Assembly (NCBI GenBank): GCA_011049175.1
Contig: DSCJ01000038.1
Coordinates: forward strand, 1 to 64,000
Source: Bacteroidota bacterium
Lineage (GTDB): Bacteria; Bacteroidota; Bacteroidia; Bacteroidales; VadinHA17
Direction: 5' to 3'
DNA length: 64,000 bases
The stretch's first letter is position 1, and each line of letters begins with the position of its first letter. Of the stretch, positions 44,492 to 53,670 are shown one piece after another. The notes below the pieces were generated by a model that searched no databases, was not told the DNA's origin, and worked only from the letters and a program-made list of their open reading frames with translations. The translations under genes and the position numbers were made by a program.

Positions 44492-45331
44492 CTAGGAATA
44501 TTCTGCCAGATGATAATCAACCAGGCGTACCAGGGGATCCTGCAGGATCAGAGGATCGGCATATCCATACCTGGCTGAAAGTTCCCTGACCATTCCCCTG
44601 AACATCCAGGCTACCGATCCTACCCAGCCCAGATGGTCGCCGGGTAATTTCCGGATGTACTGTTCGAATAAACGGCACAGGGCCGATTCCACCATAGATC
44701 GTACAAAAGGATCTCCTTTCCTCTTGCCAAGAAAAGGAACAAAAGAAGCCAGGTACCTGTTCGGGTAGGGTCCGGTATAGACCTTTTCAAGAATTTCTGC
44801 GGGTTCCGGCCGGTATTCATCTTTGAGCGCCTCTGCCAGATGGCCCGGAAGCGAGCCTTCCAGGTAATGACGCAACAGTTCCTTCCCAAGAAATGCCCCG
44901 CTGGCGGGATCGCCCAGCACATACCCCAGCGAGACGGATGTTTGTGTGATCATTCCGCTGTGACATACACCCGCGGAGGTCCCTGTCCCCAAAACCACTG
45001 CAATTCCCCGTTCATTCCCGAAAAGGGCACGGGCTGCCCCCAGCAGATCGGAATGCACCTCGATATCTGCTTCCGGGAAAAAAACAGCCAGAGCCTTTCC
45101 TACCCTCTCCCTGGGGGAACGAAACAGGCAACCGGAACCGTAAAAAAACACCTTTTCGGGTGGGTCAACAAATTCCTGTTCAGAAAGTTTCTTTTGAAGA
45201 CCCCCGGAAATTTCATCCGTTTTCTGCTGGTACGGATTGATCCCTGGCGTTGTAAAGTATCTTCTTTTTCCCTCCCTGCCAACCGAACACCAGCCGGTGG
45301 AAGTTGACCCGCTGTCGGCTATCAGCATCAT
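44492..45331 (-). CDS. BadF/BadG-type ATPase, putative N-acetylglucosamine kinase
   Basis: A 279-aa member of the ASKHA sugar-kinase/BcrAD family. The phosphate-1 motif is LIADSGSTSTGW at the N-terminus, the phosphate-2 motif VVLGTGTSAGVCHSG near 115, and VSLGYVLGDPASGAFLGKELL follows, as in eukaryotic-type GlcNAc kinases and bacterial amino-sugar kinases. Its start overlaps the solute-binding protein stop by 4 bp, and both lie downstream of the hybrid kinase. Amino-sugar salvage, possibly from peptidoglycan, is the most economical reading (inference). The exact sugar is unknown. Confidence 0.82.
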   Translation of the reverse strand: MMLIADSGSTSTGWCSVGREGKRRYFTTPGINPYQQKTDEISGGLQKKLSEQEFVDPPEKVFFYGSGCLFRSPRERVGKALAVFFPEADIEVHSDLLGAARALFGNERGIAVVLGTGTSAGVCHSGMITQTSVSLGYVLGDPASGAFLGKELLRHYLEGSLPGHLAEALKDEYRPEPAEILEKVYTGPYPNRYLASFVPFLGKRKGDPFVRSMVESALCRLFEQYIRKLPGDHLGWVGSVAWMFRGMVRELSARYGYADPLILQDPLVRLVDYHLAEYS

Positions 45332-47049
45332 GGCAAATCCTCCTTCTCTATACGCGTATATTTCAGTTCCAGCAGATTCATGGGATTGGTAGCCAGTCCT
45401 TTCACAAATACCGGAGTAAAACGCACTACACGGTCATAGAACAGGGGCACCACCACGGCCTCATCCATAATCATCTGATCCATCCGGTGATATAAATCCG
45501 TTCGCCGTACATGATCGGTTTCAGCCAGGGCCTGTTCATACAGGCTGTCATACACGGGAGAATGGTAACGGGTGTAATTCGGACCCGCAGGACTGAAATT
45601 TTTACTGTAAAACAGAGCCAGGTAATTCTCCGCATCGGGATAATCGGCAATCCACGACCCCCTGAAAAAGGCCAGTTTCCCGTTGGCCACGTTATTCCTG
45701 AAAGCTGCCCCGGTGCTCACTTCAATGGCAATACGAATGCCCAGCAGCGAAAGTTCATGCTGAATGTATTCGCATAAATCCAGGTAATCGGAGGTAGTGG
45801 TCAGGGTTATTTCGGGTAATCCTTCTCCCTGGGGATATCCGGCTTCCTTCAACAGTTGGCGGGAAAGATCGGAACGGTAAGTATATCCCCTGACCTCTTC
45901 CGAAAAAGACGGGATCCCATCGGGCACAAAGCCTGCAGTGGCAGGCCTTCCCAGTCCGTTCCTCAGGTAAGTGATCATTTTCTGCCGGTCGAAGCCGTAA
46001 TTAATGGCTTTCCTGATCCTCACGTCCTGCAATGGAGCACTGGCAGCAAACATTCCGGAATCTACCAGAAATCCCAGATATTCTGTATTCAGGTAGGGAG
46101 CCACCGTCAAACGGATCGTGCCTGCATATTTTGGATTGAGTTTTCCGCTGCGCGTAAGTAATTCCGATTTGTACGCGGCATGCACGCCGCTGAGGAAATC
46201 GAGGTTTCCTTTCATAAATTCCAGAAACTCCGACTGTTTGTCACTTATAAATGTAATGGCCACGGCATCCAGGTAAGGCAGTTTCTCACCGGCTGTATCG
46301 GTTTCAAAATATTGTTCGTTCTTTCTCAGTATCAATTTTTCTCCTTCTTTCCACATTCTGAAACGGAACGGACCGGTGCCCACAGGGTGATTTCTGAAAC
46401 CGTCCCCGTAAAAATTCACCGCTTCCACCGGTACCACCGAACAGTACGGCATGGTGAGAATTCCCATAAATGCCGGGAAAGGCTGTTGCAAAGTGATCCG
46501 GAAAGTACTGTCGTTAAGGGCTTCGAATCCGTTTCCCGGTCGCACCAGATGGAATATCCATGCTCCGGGTGAGGCAACCCGGGGATCCAGAATACGCGAA
46601 AAGCTGTACACAAAATCATGGGCTGTCACCTTCCGGCCAGCGCCGCCGGGAAACACGGGATCGTTGTGAAAATGAACATCCTGCCGAAGATGAAAAGTAT
46701 ATTGCAGGCCGTCGCCGGAAATTTCCCATGAACGTGCAATGCAGGGAACCACCTTCAGTTGCCGATCCATTTGTACCAGCCCATTGTATAGCTGGTTCAC
46801 CGGCCAGATAATGGTCTGATTCCTGGCAAAGGCAGGATCAAGCGTAGCAATACCCTTTGATTCGTTATACCTGAACACTGTTCCCAGGTTATCCGTTCCC
46901 TGCGGGCCGGTACAGGATAAGGTCAGAACCACCGGCCACCACATAACGGCATGCAACAAACGGGGTATGCGATGGCCTTCCCCTGGGATATCTTTACCCA
47001 CAGGGAAAATTTTCTCCTCATTATGCAAATTTTGCCAGAAATTTTTCAA
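45328..47049 (-). CDS. Family 5 extracellular solute-binding protein
   Basis: A 573-aa periplasmic/lipid-anchored binding protein of the oligopeptide type. Family segments are ATLDPAFARNQTIIWPVNQLYNGLVQMD, VPCIARSWEISGDGLQYTFHLRQDVHFHND, GTGPFRFRMWKEGEKLILRKNEQYF and KAINYGFDRQKM. A signal with a weak lipobox (VVLTLSC) lies near residue 45 of the longest frame; a GTG at 47001 may be the true start. The first codons overlap the hybrid kinase stop by 29 bp. No permease or ATPase genes are nearby, so the cognate transporter is unknown. Confidence 0.88.
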   Translation of the reverse strand: MKNFWQNLHNEEKIFPVGKDIPGEGHRIPRLLHAVMWWPVVLTLSCTGPQGTDNLGTVFRYNESKGIATLDPAFARNQTIIWPVNQLYNGLVQMDRQLKVVPCIARSWEISGDGLQYTFHLRQDVHFHNDPVFPGGAGRKVTAHDFVYSFSRILDPRVASPGAWIFHLVRPGNGFEALNDSTFRITLQQPFPAFMGILTMPYCSVVPVEAVNFYGDGFRNHPVGTGPFRFRMWKEGEKLILRKNEQYFETDTAGEKLPYLDAVAITFISDKQSEFLEFMKGNLDFLSGVHAAYKSELLTRSGKLNPKYAGTIRLTVAPYLNTEYLGFLVDSGMFAASAPLQDVRIRKAINYGFDRQKMITYLRNGLGRPATAGFVPDGIPSFSEEVRGYTYRSDLSRQLLKEAGYPQGEGLPEITLTTTSDYLDLCEYIQHELSLLGIRIAIEVSTGAAFRNNVANGKLAFFRGSWIADYPDAENYLALFYSKNFSPAGPNYTRYHSPVYDSLYEQALAETDHVRRTDLYHRMDQMIMDEAVVVPLFYDRVVRFTPVFVKGLATNPMNLLELKYTRIEKEDLP

Positions 47050-50000
47050 TTTTCCTGATCAATAACCTGAACTGGATGGGTTTGGAAATATGGTCGTCAC
47101 ATCCGGCATTTCTTATCCGTTCCATATCTTCGGGCATGGTGTAGGCCGTCTGGGCAATCACAGGCATCCCGGGATGTGCCGATTTGATAGCCCGGGTGGC
47201 TTCCAGGCCGTCCATGTCGGGTAGCTGAACATCCATCAAAACCAGGCTTATATCTTCATTATCCCGGCACAGGTCGATGGCATCCTGGCCGGTTTTCACC
47301 CACAGAATGGTAGCACGGGTGTCCCTCAGCCCAGCTTTCAGCACCAGAAAATTCGATTCATTGTCTTCCGCCACCAGAAAGGTATAATTTGACCAGTCGG
47401 GTACTTCGGTCACAGGCACCTTTCTCCCCCCGGCCGCCTGGACATCCCTTGCAGACTCATAAGGCAGGGAAAAATAAAAGGTACTGCCCTGCCCCGGAGC
47501 CGATTCCAGCCAAATCCGGCCTCCCATTACTTCCACCAGCCCTCTGGATATGGCCAGCCCCAGACCCGTCCCTCCGTATTTTCGGGTAGTGCTCCCGTCG
47601 GCCTGTCTGAAACGTTCAAAAATCAGGTTGAATTTATCTTCATTGATTCCGATGCCCGTATCCTTCACATAAAAAGTGATCATGCCCTTTTCCTCCGGAA
47701 GGCATCCGATCTGTATGCTTCCTTCATCGGTAAATTTGATGGCATTGCCTATCAGATTGGAAAGGATCTGCCGGAAACGAAGAGGATCGGTATACAGGCC
47801 TTTCTTCATGCATGACATATCATGAACGATGAGTTCCACCGGTTTGTCAAGTTTTTTTATCTCGTGCTGGTAGGAGGTTTTCAGTTCATTCATGATCGAT
47901 GTCACGTCACATTCCACGCTGTCGATCGACATGATCCCCGATTCCAGCTTTGAGAAATCGATAATATCATCGATCAGGGCCGATAACAGATTGACGTTAT
48001 TCTTGATGATAGATGTATATTCCTTTCGGGCTTTATCTTCTATATCAAAATTGCTGATCAGCTCGGAAAAACCCGAAATGGCATTCATGGGGGTTCTGAT
48101 CTCGTGGGAAAGGTTTGCCAGAAAAGCCGTCTTCAACTGGTCTGATTCTTCCGCCTTTTCTTTGGCACTGCGCAATTCTTCTTCCATCATCTTCCGTTCT
48201 GTAATGTCTTCCTTGACCGACACAAAATGGGTAATTTCCCCTTTTTTGTTCCTGACGGAACTGATGGATGCCAGTTCCCAGAAAAACTCCCCGTTTTTCT
48301 TGCGGTTCAGGAATTCACCCCGCCATTCTTTTCCGCTGAGAATGGTATTCCACAGGTCGGCATAAAATTCCTGCGGATGCTCCCCTGATTTCAGAATGGA
48401 CGGATTCTTACCGATCACCTCATCGTAAGAATAACCGGTAAGCTGGCAAAAACGCGGATTGACATATTCTATCTTTCCCCCGGGGTCGGTAATCAGAACG
48501 GAAACCGGAGAATGGGAAACCGCTTCGGAAAGGGTTTTTATCTGCTTCTGGGCTATGACACGCTGCAGGGCAATGGATATTTGTTTGACCAGTGCCTCGA
48601 GTATCTCCGGCCTGAATTTCCTGTTTCCCCTGTGGGGAAGAATGGTGGCACAACCGTACAGAGATCCTCCCCACACGAAACCCATACCGTATACTTCCTC
48701 AATATTCAGCTTGTCCATCAGTTCATCCGCTTCCTTTCTTCCGATCTGTTTCATGGTAAGATCGCTAATCCCCTGATCCAGCTTTATCAGCCTGCCCGTT
48801 TTCATATCCTGAAGGTACGGCTCCACAACCGGCAATCGGGTTTCCCCGGCCCCCCCCCCGGTACAAAAAGGTTCCAGTACGCCGGGATCATCCAATCCTT
48901 CGCAACTCCTGAGCACCAGATGGTTTTCTTTGGCATCATAGGAACTCACCAGAACAATGCAATCACCCAGCAGGGAATGGATATTTCCTGCCGCATGCCG
49001 GTACAGATCATCTTCCGTGTCAATTTCGAGCACATCCAGGGCGGTATCTGAAAGGAATTTCAGATTCATCTGGTACTCTTTTTCCTGCTCCGCCGCCAGA
49101 ATCTGTGCGGTCATATCGTGTATGGTAACTGCCACCAGGTCGAGGTCCCTTTCATGACCGGAAATGGTAAGCCATTGTGTTTTGGCAAATACCTCGCTGC
49201 CGTCGGTTCTTTTATACCTGGTCTGTTTTTCAAAATAATGCGATCCTTCATACAGCAGGATCAGCCCTTCCATAAACATGCTGATACTTTCAGGGGTAAC
49301 AATCTCCAGGTAACGGTTTTCCAGCTCCTCTCTGTTCTGTAACCCGAAAAGTTCAAGGAATGCCCTGTTCAGGTTCATGATCTTCACTTTTTTCCGGCAT
49401 TCCAGTTTTTTGTCCGGATGTTTCCCAAAATATTCCCTGAAATCTGTCAACCCCTTTCCGGCCAGTTCATCCAGCATGATTTTCGATCCGGAAAAATCTT
49501 CATAAATGTGGGCAATGGGTGAGTATTCCAGCATGGCCTTCAGCTCGGCCTCCTGGTTCAGCAGTTGTTTCTGGTATTCCTTTATGGGAGTAATATCGGC
49601 CAGTGAAACGATCCGCTCACGGGTTTCCGGATCTACAGCCACCTGCATGAATATGTGCTTTACACTGCCGTCTCTGTGCAGCAACCTGAATTCATAGGAG
49701 GCAGGAGCACCTCTCCCCAGGGTTCTTTCCCGGTGGTATTTAAGCATCATGGGCAGGTCATCGGGATGAATAAAAACATCCCACTTCATTTTGCCAATCA
49801 GCTCTTCGCGTTTGTATCCGGTAAGCTGCTCAACATTCTGGTTACACATCCTGATGATCATGTCATCAAAGAATGAGAGGGTGGCTGTACCGGTGTTTTC
49901 AAAAATCCGCCGGTATTTTTCCTCCGAACGTTCCAGGGCCAGTTGCTGTTCTCTCGACTCGGTAATATCCCGTGCCGTACAGATCAGATAGTCTTCACCT

Positions 50001-50722
50001 GCGGTACCCGGGTGTACCGGGGTCCATTTTACCCGGAACAACCGCGAGCGGTTTTCTTGTCCGGTTAACCAGATATCCTTTTCGTAATCATGTCCTGATT
50101 TCACCGTTTCCAGGGCGCCGTTGGCCAGTTCCTGCACCCCTTCATGCCGGCCCAGCGCTTCGAGGGAGGCTCCTTCCAGTTCTTCCTTGCTTTTTCCCCA
50201 GAAACCGGCAAATGCACGGTTTACCGTTTCCAGCCGGTGTGGCGATGACTGGAACCATACATGCAGATCGATATGGTCGAGCAACAATCGATGCTCTTCG
50301 GCTTTTTTTCTGAAACGAACTTCCAGCCCTATCTGTTTCCTTTTTTCGTCCCTTCGGGAAAGGGCCTGGGTAATAGCCGGTAACAGACGGTTCAGGTTCG
50401 ACTTCAAAACATAATCCCAGGCTCCGTTGTTCAGGCAGGTCGCCGCCGTGCCTTCATCAATGGTTCCTGTCACCACAATCACGGGCAGGTCGGGGAAGTG
50501 TGCCGACAACCATTCCAGTTCTTCCCTTACATCATAGCCGGGAACCGAATAATCTGTAAGTACCACATCGGCTGCTTCCCGGGTGAGCGATTTTCTCATT
50601 TTTTCTGCCGACCTGACCCAGTTCAGGGTATAATGCCATCTGGCTTTGTCGAGACTTTTCCTGATCAGTTCAACATCAAGCGGATCATCTTCGATCAACA
50701 GGATATGCATCTGGTGGTTCAC
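47021..50722 (-). CDS. Hybrid sensor histidine kinase/response regulator
   Basis: A 1233-aa cytosolic signalling protein. Domains in order are: receiver (about 1-125, LTDYSVPGYD, Asp near 57), PAS (145-260), PAS (265-385), PAS (390-545), GAF (560-735), PAS (740-860), HisKA with H873 in NLSHEIRTPMNAIS, HATPase (GNAIKFTDEG, DTGIGI, GTGLGLAI), then a C-terminal receiver (about 1105-1233, LVLMDVQLPDMDG). No membrane segment is seen, so the input is cytoplasmic. A ten-base homopolymer lies in the GAF coding region. It is first in a minus-strand set with the solute-binding protein and the sugar kinase. Ligand unknown. Confidence 0.93.
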   Translation of the reverse strand: MNHQMHILLIEDDPLDVELIRKSLDKARWHYTLNWVRSAEKMRKSLTREAADVVLTDYSVPGYDVREELEWLSAHFPDLPVIVVTGTIDEGTAATCLNNGAWDYVLKSNLNRLLPAITQALSRRDEKRKQIGLEVRFRKKAEEHRLLLDHIDLHVWFQSSPHRLETVNRAFAGFWGKSKEELEGASLEALGRHEGVQELANGALETVKSGHDYEKDIWLTGQENRSRLFRVKWTPVHPGTAGEDYLICTARDITESREQQLALERSEEKYRRIFENTGTATLSFFDDMIIRMCNQNVEQLTGYKREELIGKMKWDVFIHPDDLPMMLKYHRERTLGRGAPASYEFRLLHRDGSVKHIFMQVAVDPETRERIVSLADITPIKEYQKQLLNQEAELKAMLEYSPIAHIYEDFSGSKIMLDELAGKGLTDFREYFGKHPDKKLECRKKVKIMNLNRAFLELFGLQNREELENRYLEIVTPESISMFMEGLILLYEGSHYFEKQTRYKRTDGSEVFAKTQWLTISGHERDLDLVAVTIHDMTAQILAAEQEKEYQMNLKFLSDTALDVLEIDTEDDLYRHAAGNIHSLLGDCIVLVSSYDAKENHLVLRSCEGLDDPGVLEPFCTGGGAGETRLPVVEPYLQDMKTGRLIKLDQGISDLTMKQIGRKEADELMDKLNIEEVYGMGFVWGGSLYGCATILPHRGNRKFRPEILEALVKQISIALQRVIAQKQIKTLSEAVSHSPVSVLITDPGGKIEYVNPRFCQLTGYSYDEVIGKNPSILKSGEHPQEFYADLWNTILSGKEWRGEFLNRKKNGEFFWELASISSVRNKKGEITHFVSVKEDITERKMMEEELRSAKEKAEESDQLKTAFLANLSHEIRTPMNAISGFSELISNFDIEDKARKEYTSIIKNNVNLLSALIDDIIDFSKLESGIMSIDSVECDVTSIMNELKTSYQHEIKKLDKPVELIVHDMSCMKKGLYTDPLRFRQILSNLIGNAIKFTDEGSIQIGCLPEEKGMITFYVKDTGIGINEDKFNLIFERFRQADGSTTRKYGGTGLGLAISRGLVEVMGGRIWLESAPGQGSTFYFSLPYESARDVQAAGGRKVPVTEVPDWSNYTFLVAEDNESNFLVLKAGLRDTRATILWVKTGQDAIDLCRDNEDISLVLMDVQLPDMDGLEATRAIKSAHPGMPVIAQTAYTMPEDMERIRNAGCDDHISKPIQFRLLIRKIEKFLAKFA
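48850..48859 (-). repeat. Ten-base homopolymer in the hybrid kinase gene
   Basis: The plus strand reads ten C in a row, so the coding strand has ten G (three glycine codons plus the first base of the next codon) in the GAF domain. The present length keeps the frame open. Tracts of this length are prone to slippage. Confidence 0.85.
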
Positions 50723-50839
50723 GGGAATGGTCCGGTCTTTCCCGTAAATGTAAGCACATTTTTTTATCTACCGAACTCCGGCGCCAATTTCCCCCGGAAA
50801 AAACTCCTCTTCCGGAAGTAAAAAAGATCTGTCCCCTTT

Positions 50840-53242
50840 TCAGAAATTCAACCTGATACCCGTCATGAAATGGATACCTGCCTGAGGGAAGTATCCGAAT
50901 TCCGTGTATTCCCCTACTTCCCGCACTGACGCCCGGTACACCCAGGCATGGGTTTCATACGTATGATCAAACAGATTATAAATCATAAACCTGATCTGCA
51001 GGGAACCTAATCCCTGAAAATTCCTTTCCCAGGCAAAGTTCAGATCGGTCACCCAGTAAGGATCCACCGACCTTTCCAGGTTCGAAGTATTGTCGATAAA
51101 CTGCCTGCCCACATACCGTGTTTGCCAGTCGCTGGTAAAACCGCTGAACCATTCGTATTGCCAGCCGGCCGCTCCGGTAAAGGAAGGTGAAAAAGACAAG
51201 TGCGTATTCCCCAACTCCTCCTCCTGGTAACCCAGGAAGTTCCAATCCTCATCGTAAAGCTCGATTTTTTCCGTAAAACCGAGGATCAGATTACGCGAGA
51301 GAGTGGCATTCAACGACCAGGAAAAACGTTTGCCCAGTCTTCCTCCCGTCTCGGCCTCCACTCCCAGGCGGTAGCTACGGGGCACATTCGTCATTACCGG
51401 ATAACCCACATAATTGATCTCACCGGTGGTCACCAGCTGGTCACGATAGTACATGTAATACGCATTTATCCCGGCGGTTATCCCTTCTCCACGCAACTGG
51501 TACCCGGCCTCCATATCGTACAGCTTTTCCGCCACGGGTGCGGGATTCCCGGCAGCCTGTGCATCCACAAAATTATCCCGGGTGGGTTCCCTGCTGCCAA
51601 CGGCAAAGGAAAAATAGGCTTCATGCCTGTCGGATAGGGTGTAAAACAGGCCTGTTTTGGGATTAAGAAACCGGAAAGTATATTCCTGTCCCACATCGTC
51701 CAGCCCGTTTTCATCTCCCGTGATACTAAAAAAGATCTGCCGGTACTGGAAATCGGCATAAAGGTTCAACTTCCCCGTAAGGGCGATATTGCCTTTGGCA
51801 TATATGTTAAAATCGCGTTTATCACCCGTATTCAGATACCACCGGTGACGGATCTCACTTTCACCGGCTATTCTGGCCCATATCAGCCTGCCGTAATGAT
51901 CGCCAATATACCGGTTCCATGATCCTCCAAGGGTAAAACGGGAGCTTCCGTATTTGTAATCCAGGGAATAGGTCATCCCGTAGAAATGATTATCAAGCCA
52001 TAGTCTCCTGATCAGGTCTGTATGGGTAATGATCTCGCTGCCAACCACCACATCAGGCAGGCGGTAATGGGCAAAGGATGTCTGATGATAGGGATTTTCC
52101 TCTTCCTGGTACTGCTCGTAATAACCCATCCCACGCGTATAATGCAGGGCGGTATGCAGGTTCAGATGACGGCTTAATTCCCTGGAATAATGAAGCTGGT
52201 AATGGGTTTGTTCATAATGGTCAATTTCATTTTCATAGGTATACGGGTTATAGGTGCGGTTGGTATCCAGAGCTTCTTTCGGGACCCCGCTCCAGGCCTG
52301 ATAGGTTTCTTCCCAGCCATGGATCAGATGAATCCTGAGGATACTCTTCTCAGAATACATGCCTCCCGAAAGGCTGAAAGATTTCAGGTTGGAAAAAGCC
52401 CGGTCGATAAAACCGTCTGAATAGATCCGTGATACTCTCCCGTCAACGGTAAACCGGTCTTTGATCAGCCCTGTCCCAAATTTCAGGGCTGCATTCATGG
52501 TGCGGAACGACCCTCCGCCAGCTGACAATCCGGCATAGGGTTCTCTATGCAAGGTGTTTGTCTGCAGGTTAATGGTAGCGCCGAAAGCTCCGGCCCCATT
52601 GGTAGAGGTTCCCACTCCCCGCTGGATCTGTACATTTTCCAGAGAGGAAGCAATATCGGGCAGATCTACCCAGAATACACCGTGCGATTCCGCATCGTTC
52701 AGAGGGATGCCGTTGAGGGTCACATTGATCCGAGTGGCATCACTACCCCTGATACGCAGGGAAGTATATCCCACACCGGTTCCGGCATCGGAAGTACTGA
52801 CCAGCGAGGGAGTCAGTTTTAAAAGATAGGGTATATCCCGTACCATATCGCGACCGGTAATCTCCTCCGCGGTAAGGTTAGTATGCGGTACAGGATCTTT
52901 CTGCCCTGCCCTGGTAGCCTTCACCACCACTTCATCGGCCATATACTGACCAGGCTCCAGCACAATGGTCAGGTACAGGTCCCGGTTTACGGCGATGTTC
53001 TGCCTGTGGGGTTTGTACCCCACAAAACTAACTGTCAGGGAATATTCTCCCGCTGTAAGCCTTTTAAAAACAAAATTTCCGTTCTCATCAGTGCTGGTTC
53101 CCAGAAAAGTATTGTTCAGAACCACATGGGCACCGGCCAGTGGATTCTGTTCTTCGTCCCTTACCTGCCCCCGAAAGGCATACTGTGCAAATGCCTGATA
53201 CCCTGAAAGCAGCAGGAACAACACGATACTGCTTCGTTTCAT
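50840..53242 (-). CDS. TonB-dependent receptor, putative thiamin transporter
   Basis: An 800-aa outer-membrane receptor: signal peptide (SSIVLFLLLSGYQAFAQ), a carboxypeptidase-like N-domain (about 20-105, GQVRDEEQNPLAGAHVVLNNTFLGTSTDENGNF), a plug (about 115-235, VVVKATRAG, SLRIRGSDATRINVTLNGIPLNDAESHG) and a 22-strand barrel ending in an aromatic residue (RLNF). A TPP riboswitch precedes it, so it is probably the thiamin-regulated receptor type known as Omr1 in this phylum, importing thiamin or a precursor (inference from regulation). No SusD partner is adjacent. Confidence 0.93.
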   Translation of the reverse strand: MKRSSIVLFLLLSGYQAFAQYAFRGQVRDEEQNPLAGAHVVLNNTFLGTSTDENGNFVFKRLTAGEYSLTVSFVGYKPHRQNIAVNRDLYLTIVLEPGQYMADEVVVKATRAGQKDPVPHTNLTAEEITGRDMVRDIPYLLKLTPSLVSTSDAGTGVGYTSLRIRGSDATRINVTLNGIPLNDAESHGVFWVDLPDIASSLENVQIQRGVGTSTNGAGAFGATINLQTNTLHREPYAGLSAGGGSFRTMNAALKFGTGLIKDRFTVDGRVSRIYSDGFIDRAFSNLKSFSLSGGMYSEKSILRIHLIHGWEETYQAWSGVPKEALDTNRTYNPYTYENEIDHYEQTHYQLHYSRELSRHLNLHTALHYTRGMGYYEQYQEEENPYHQTSFAHYRLPDVVVGSEIITHTDLIRRLWLDNHFYGMTYSLDYKYGSSRFTLGGSWNRYIGDHYGRLIWARIAGESEIRHRWYLNTGDKRDFNIYAKGNIALTGKLNLYADFQYRQIFFSITGDENGLDDVGQEYTFRFLNPKTGLFYTLSDRHEAYFSFAVGSREPTRDNFVDAQAAGNPAPVAEKLYDMEAGYQLRGEGITAGINAYYMYYRDQLVTTGEINYVGYPVMTNVPRSYRLGVEAETGGRLGKRFSWSLNATLSRNLILGFTEKIELYDEDWNFLGYQEEELGNTHLSFSPSFTGAAGWQYEWFSGFTSDWQTRYVGRQFIDNTSNLERSVDPYWVTDLNFAWERNFQGLGSLQIRFMIYNLFDHTYETHAWVYRASVREVGEYTEFGYFPQAGIHFMTGIRLNF

Positions 53243-53285
53243 GTCAGTTGCTTTAAGGTGAATAAAAAACGGGGAATATCCTCTT

Positions 53286-53358
53286 GTCCCTACACCGGCA
53301 TTATCCGGATCAGGTTCAAAGGGTATGATCTCAGCCTGTTATTTAAGGCACCCCCCAT
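53286..53358 (-). promoter_or_regulatory. TPP riboswitch (thi box)
   Basis: On the minus strand the stretch carries the thi-box landmarks in order: GGGTGCC at the 5' side, GGCTGAGA, ACCCTTTGAACCTGATC and GGATAATGCCGG, closing with GTAGGG. These are the pyrimidine- and pyrophosphate-sensing cores of the TPP aptamer. It lies about 45 bases upstream of the TonB receptor ATG and just after a promoter. How it acts (terminator or start-site masking) was not resolved; no intrinsic terminator is obvious in the leader, so translation control is more likely. Confidence 0.93.
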
Positions 53359-53369
53359 TGTTATCGGGT

Positions 53370-53400
53370 TAAAATTACAACTTCCTTCCCTGATTTCAAA
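53370..53400 (-). promoter_or_regulatory. Promoter of the riboswitch/TonB receptor
   Basis: On the minus strand TTTG (53397-53400), 19 bases, TAATTTTA (53370-53377). The last base differs from TAnnTTTG, but the spacing is right and transcription would begin about 8 bases before the aptamer. Confidence 0.6.
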
Positions 53401-53591
53401 AATTTTTTTCTGTCATTCCAGCTCAAACATATTCGTGCCTACGGCTTCAAATTCGCAAGTCTTTATTTAAAGATTTAAAATAATACAGCTATTCCTTCAA
53501 TGATAGAAAGAAAGCCATTACCTGTCAGGTAAAATAAAAATTCGTTCTTGCCTGTATTTCTTTGATAGTTTCATCCCACCGGCCAATGTTT

Positions 53592-53614
53592 CGCTCCGTT
53601 CCCGAAACGGAGCG
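53592..53614. repeat. Perfect 9-bp hairpin, unexplained
   Basis: CGCTCCGTT (53592-53600) and AACGGAGCG (53606-53614) around the loop CCCGA. There is no adjacent T run on either strand, so it does not fit a standard terminator. It lies in the 450-bp gap between the TonB receptor promoter and the thioredoxin terminator. Confidence 0.6.
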
Positions 53615-53626
53615 TTATACTTTTTC

Positions 53627-53655
53627 ATAGTGTAACTTACCAAATGTTGCACTAT
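53627..53655. repeat. Imperfect 10-bp inverted repeat
   Basis: ATAGTGTAAC (53627-53636) and GTTGCACTAT (53646-53655) match at nine of ten positions with a 9-base spacer. It is a possible protein-binding site, immediately before the CTACGTAG iterons. The gap holds no supported open frame. Confidence 0.45.
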
Positions 53656-53670
53656 ATTCTTGAACTCAAA

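Noticed and set aside
48850-48859. Frameshift in the hybrid kinase
   Set aside because: The reading frame is open over the whole gene with all domains in order, so the current tract length is in phase.
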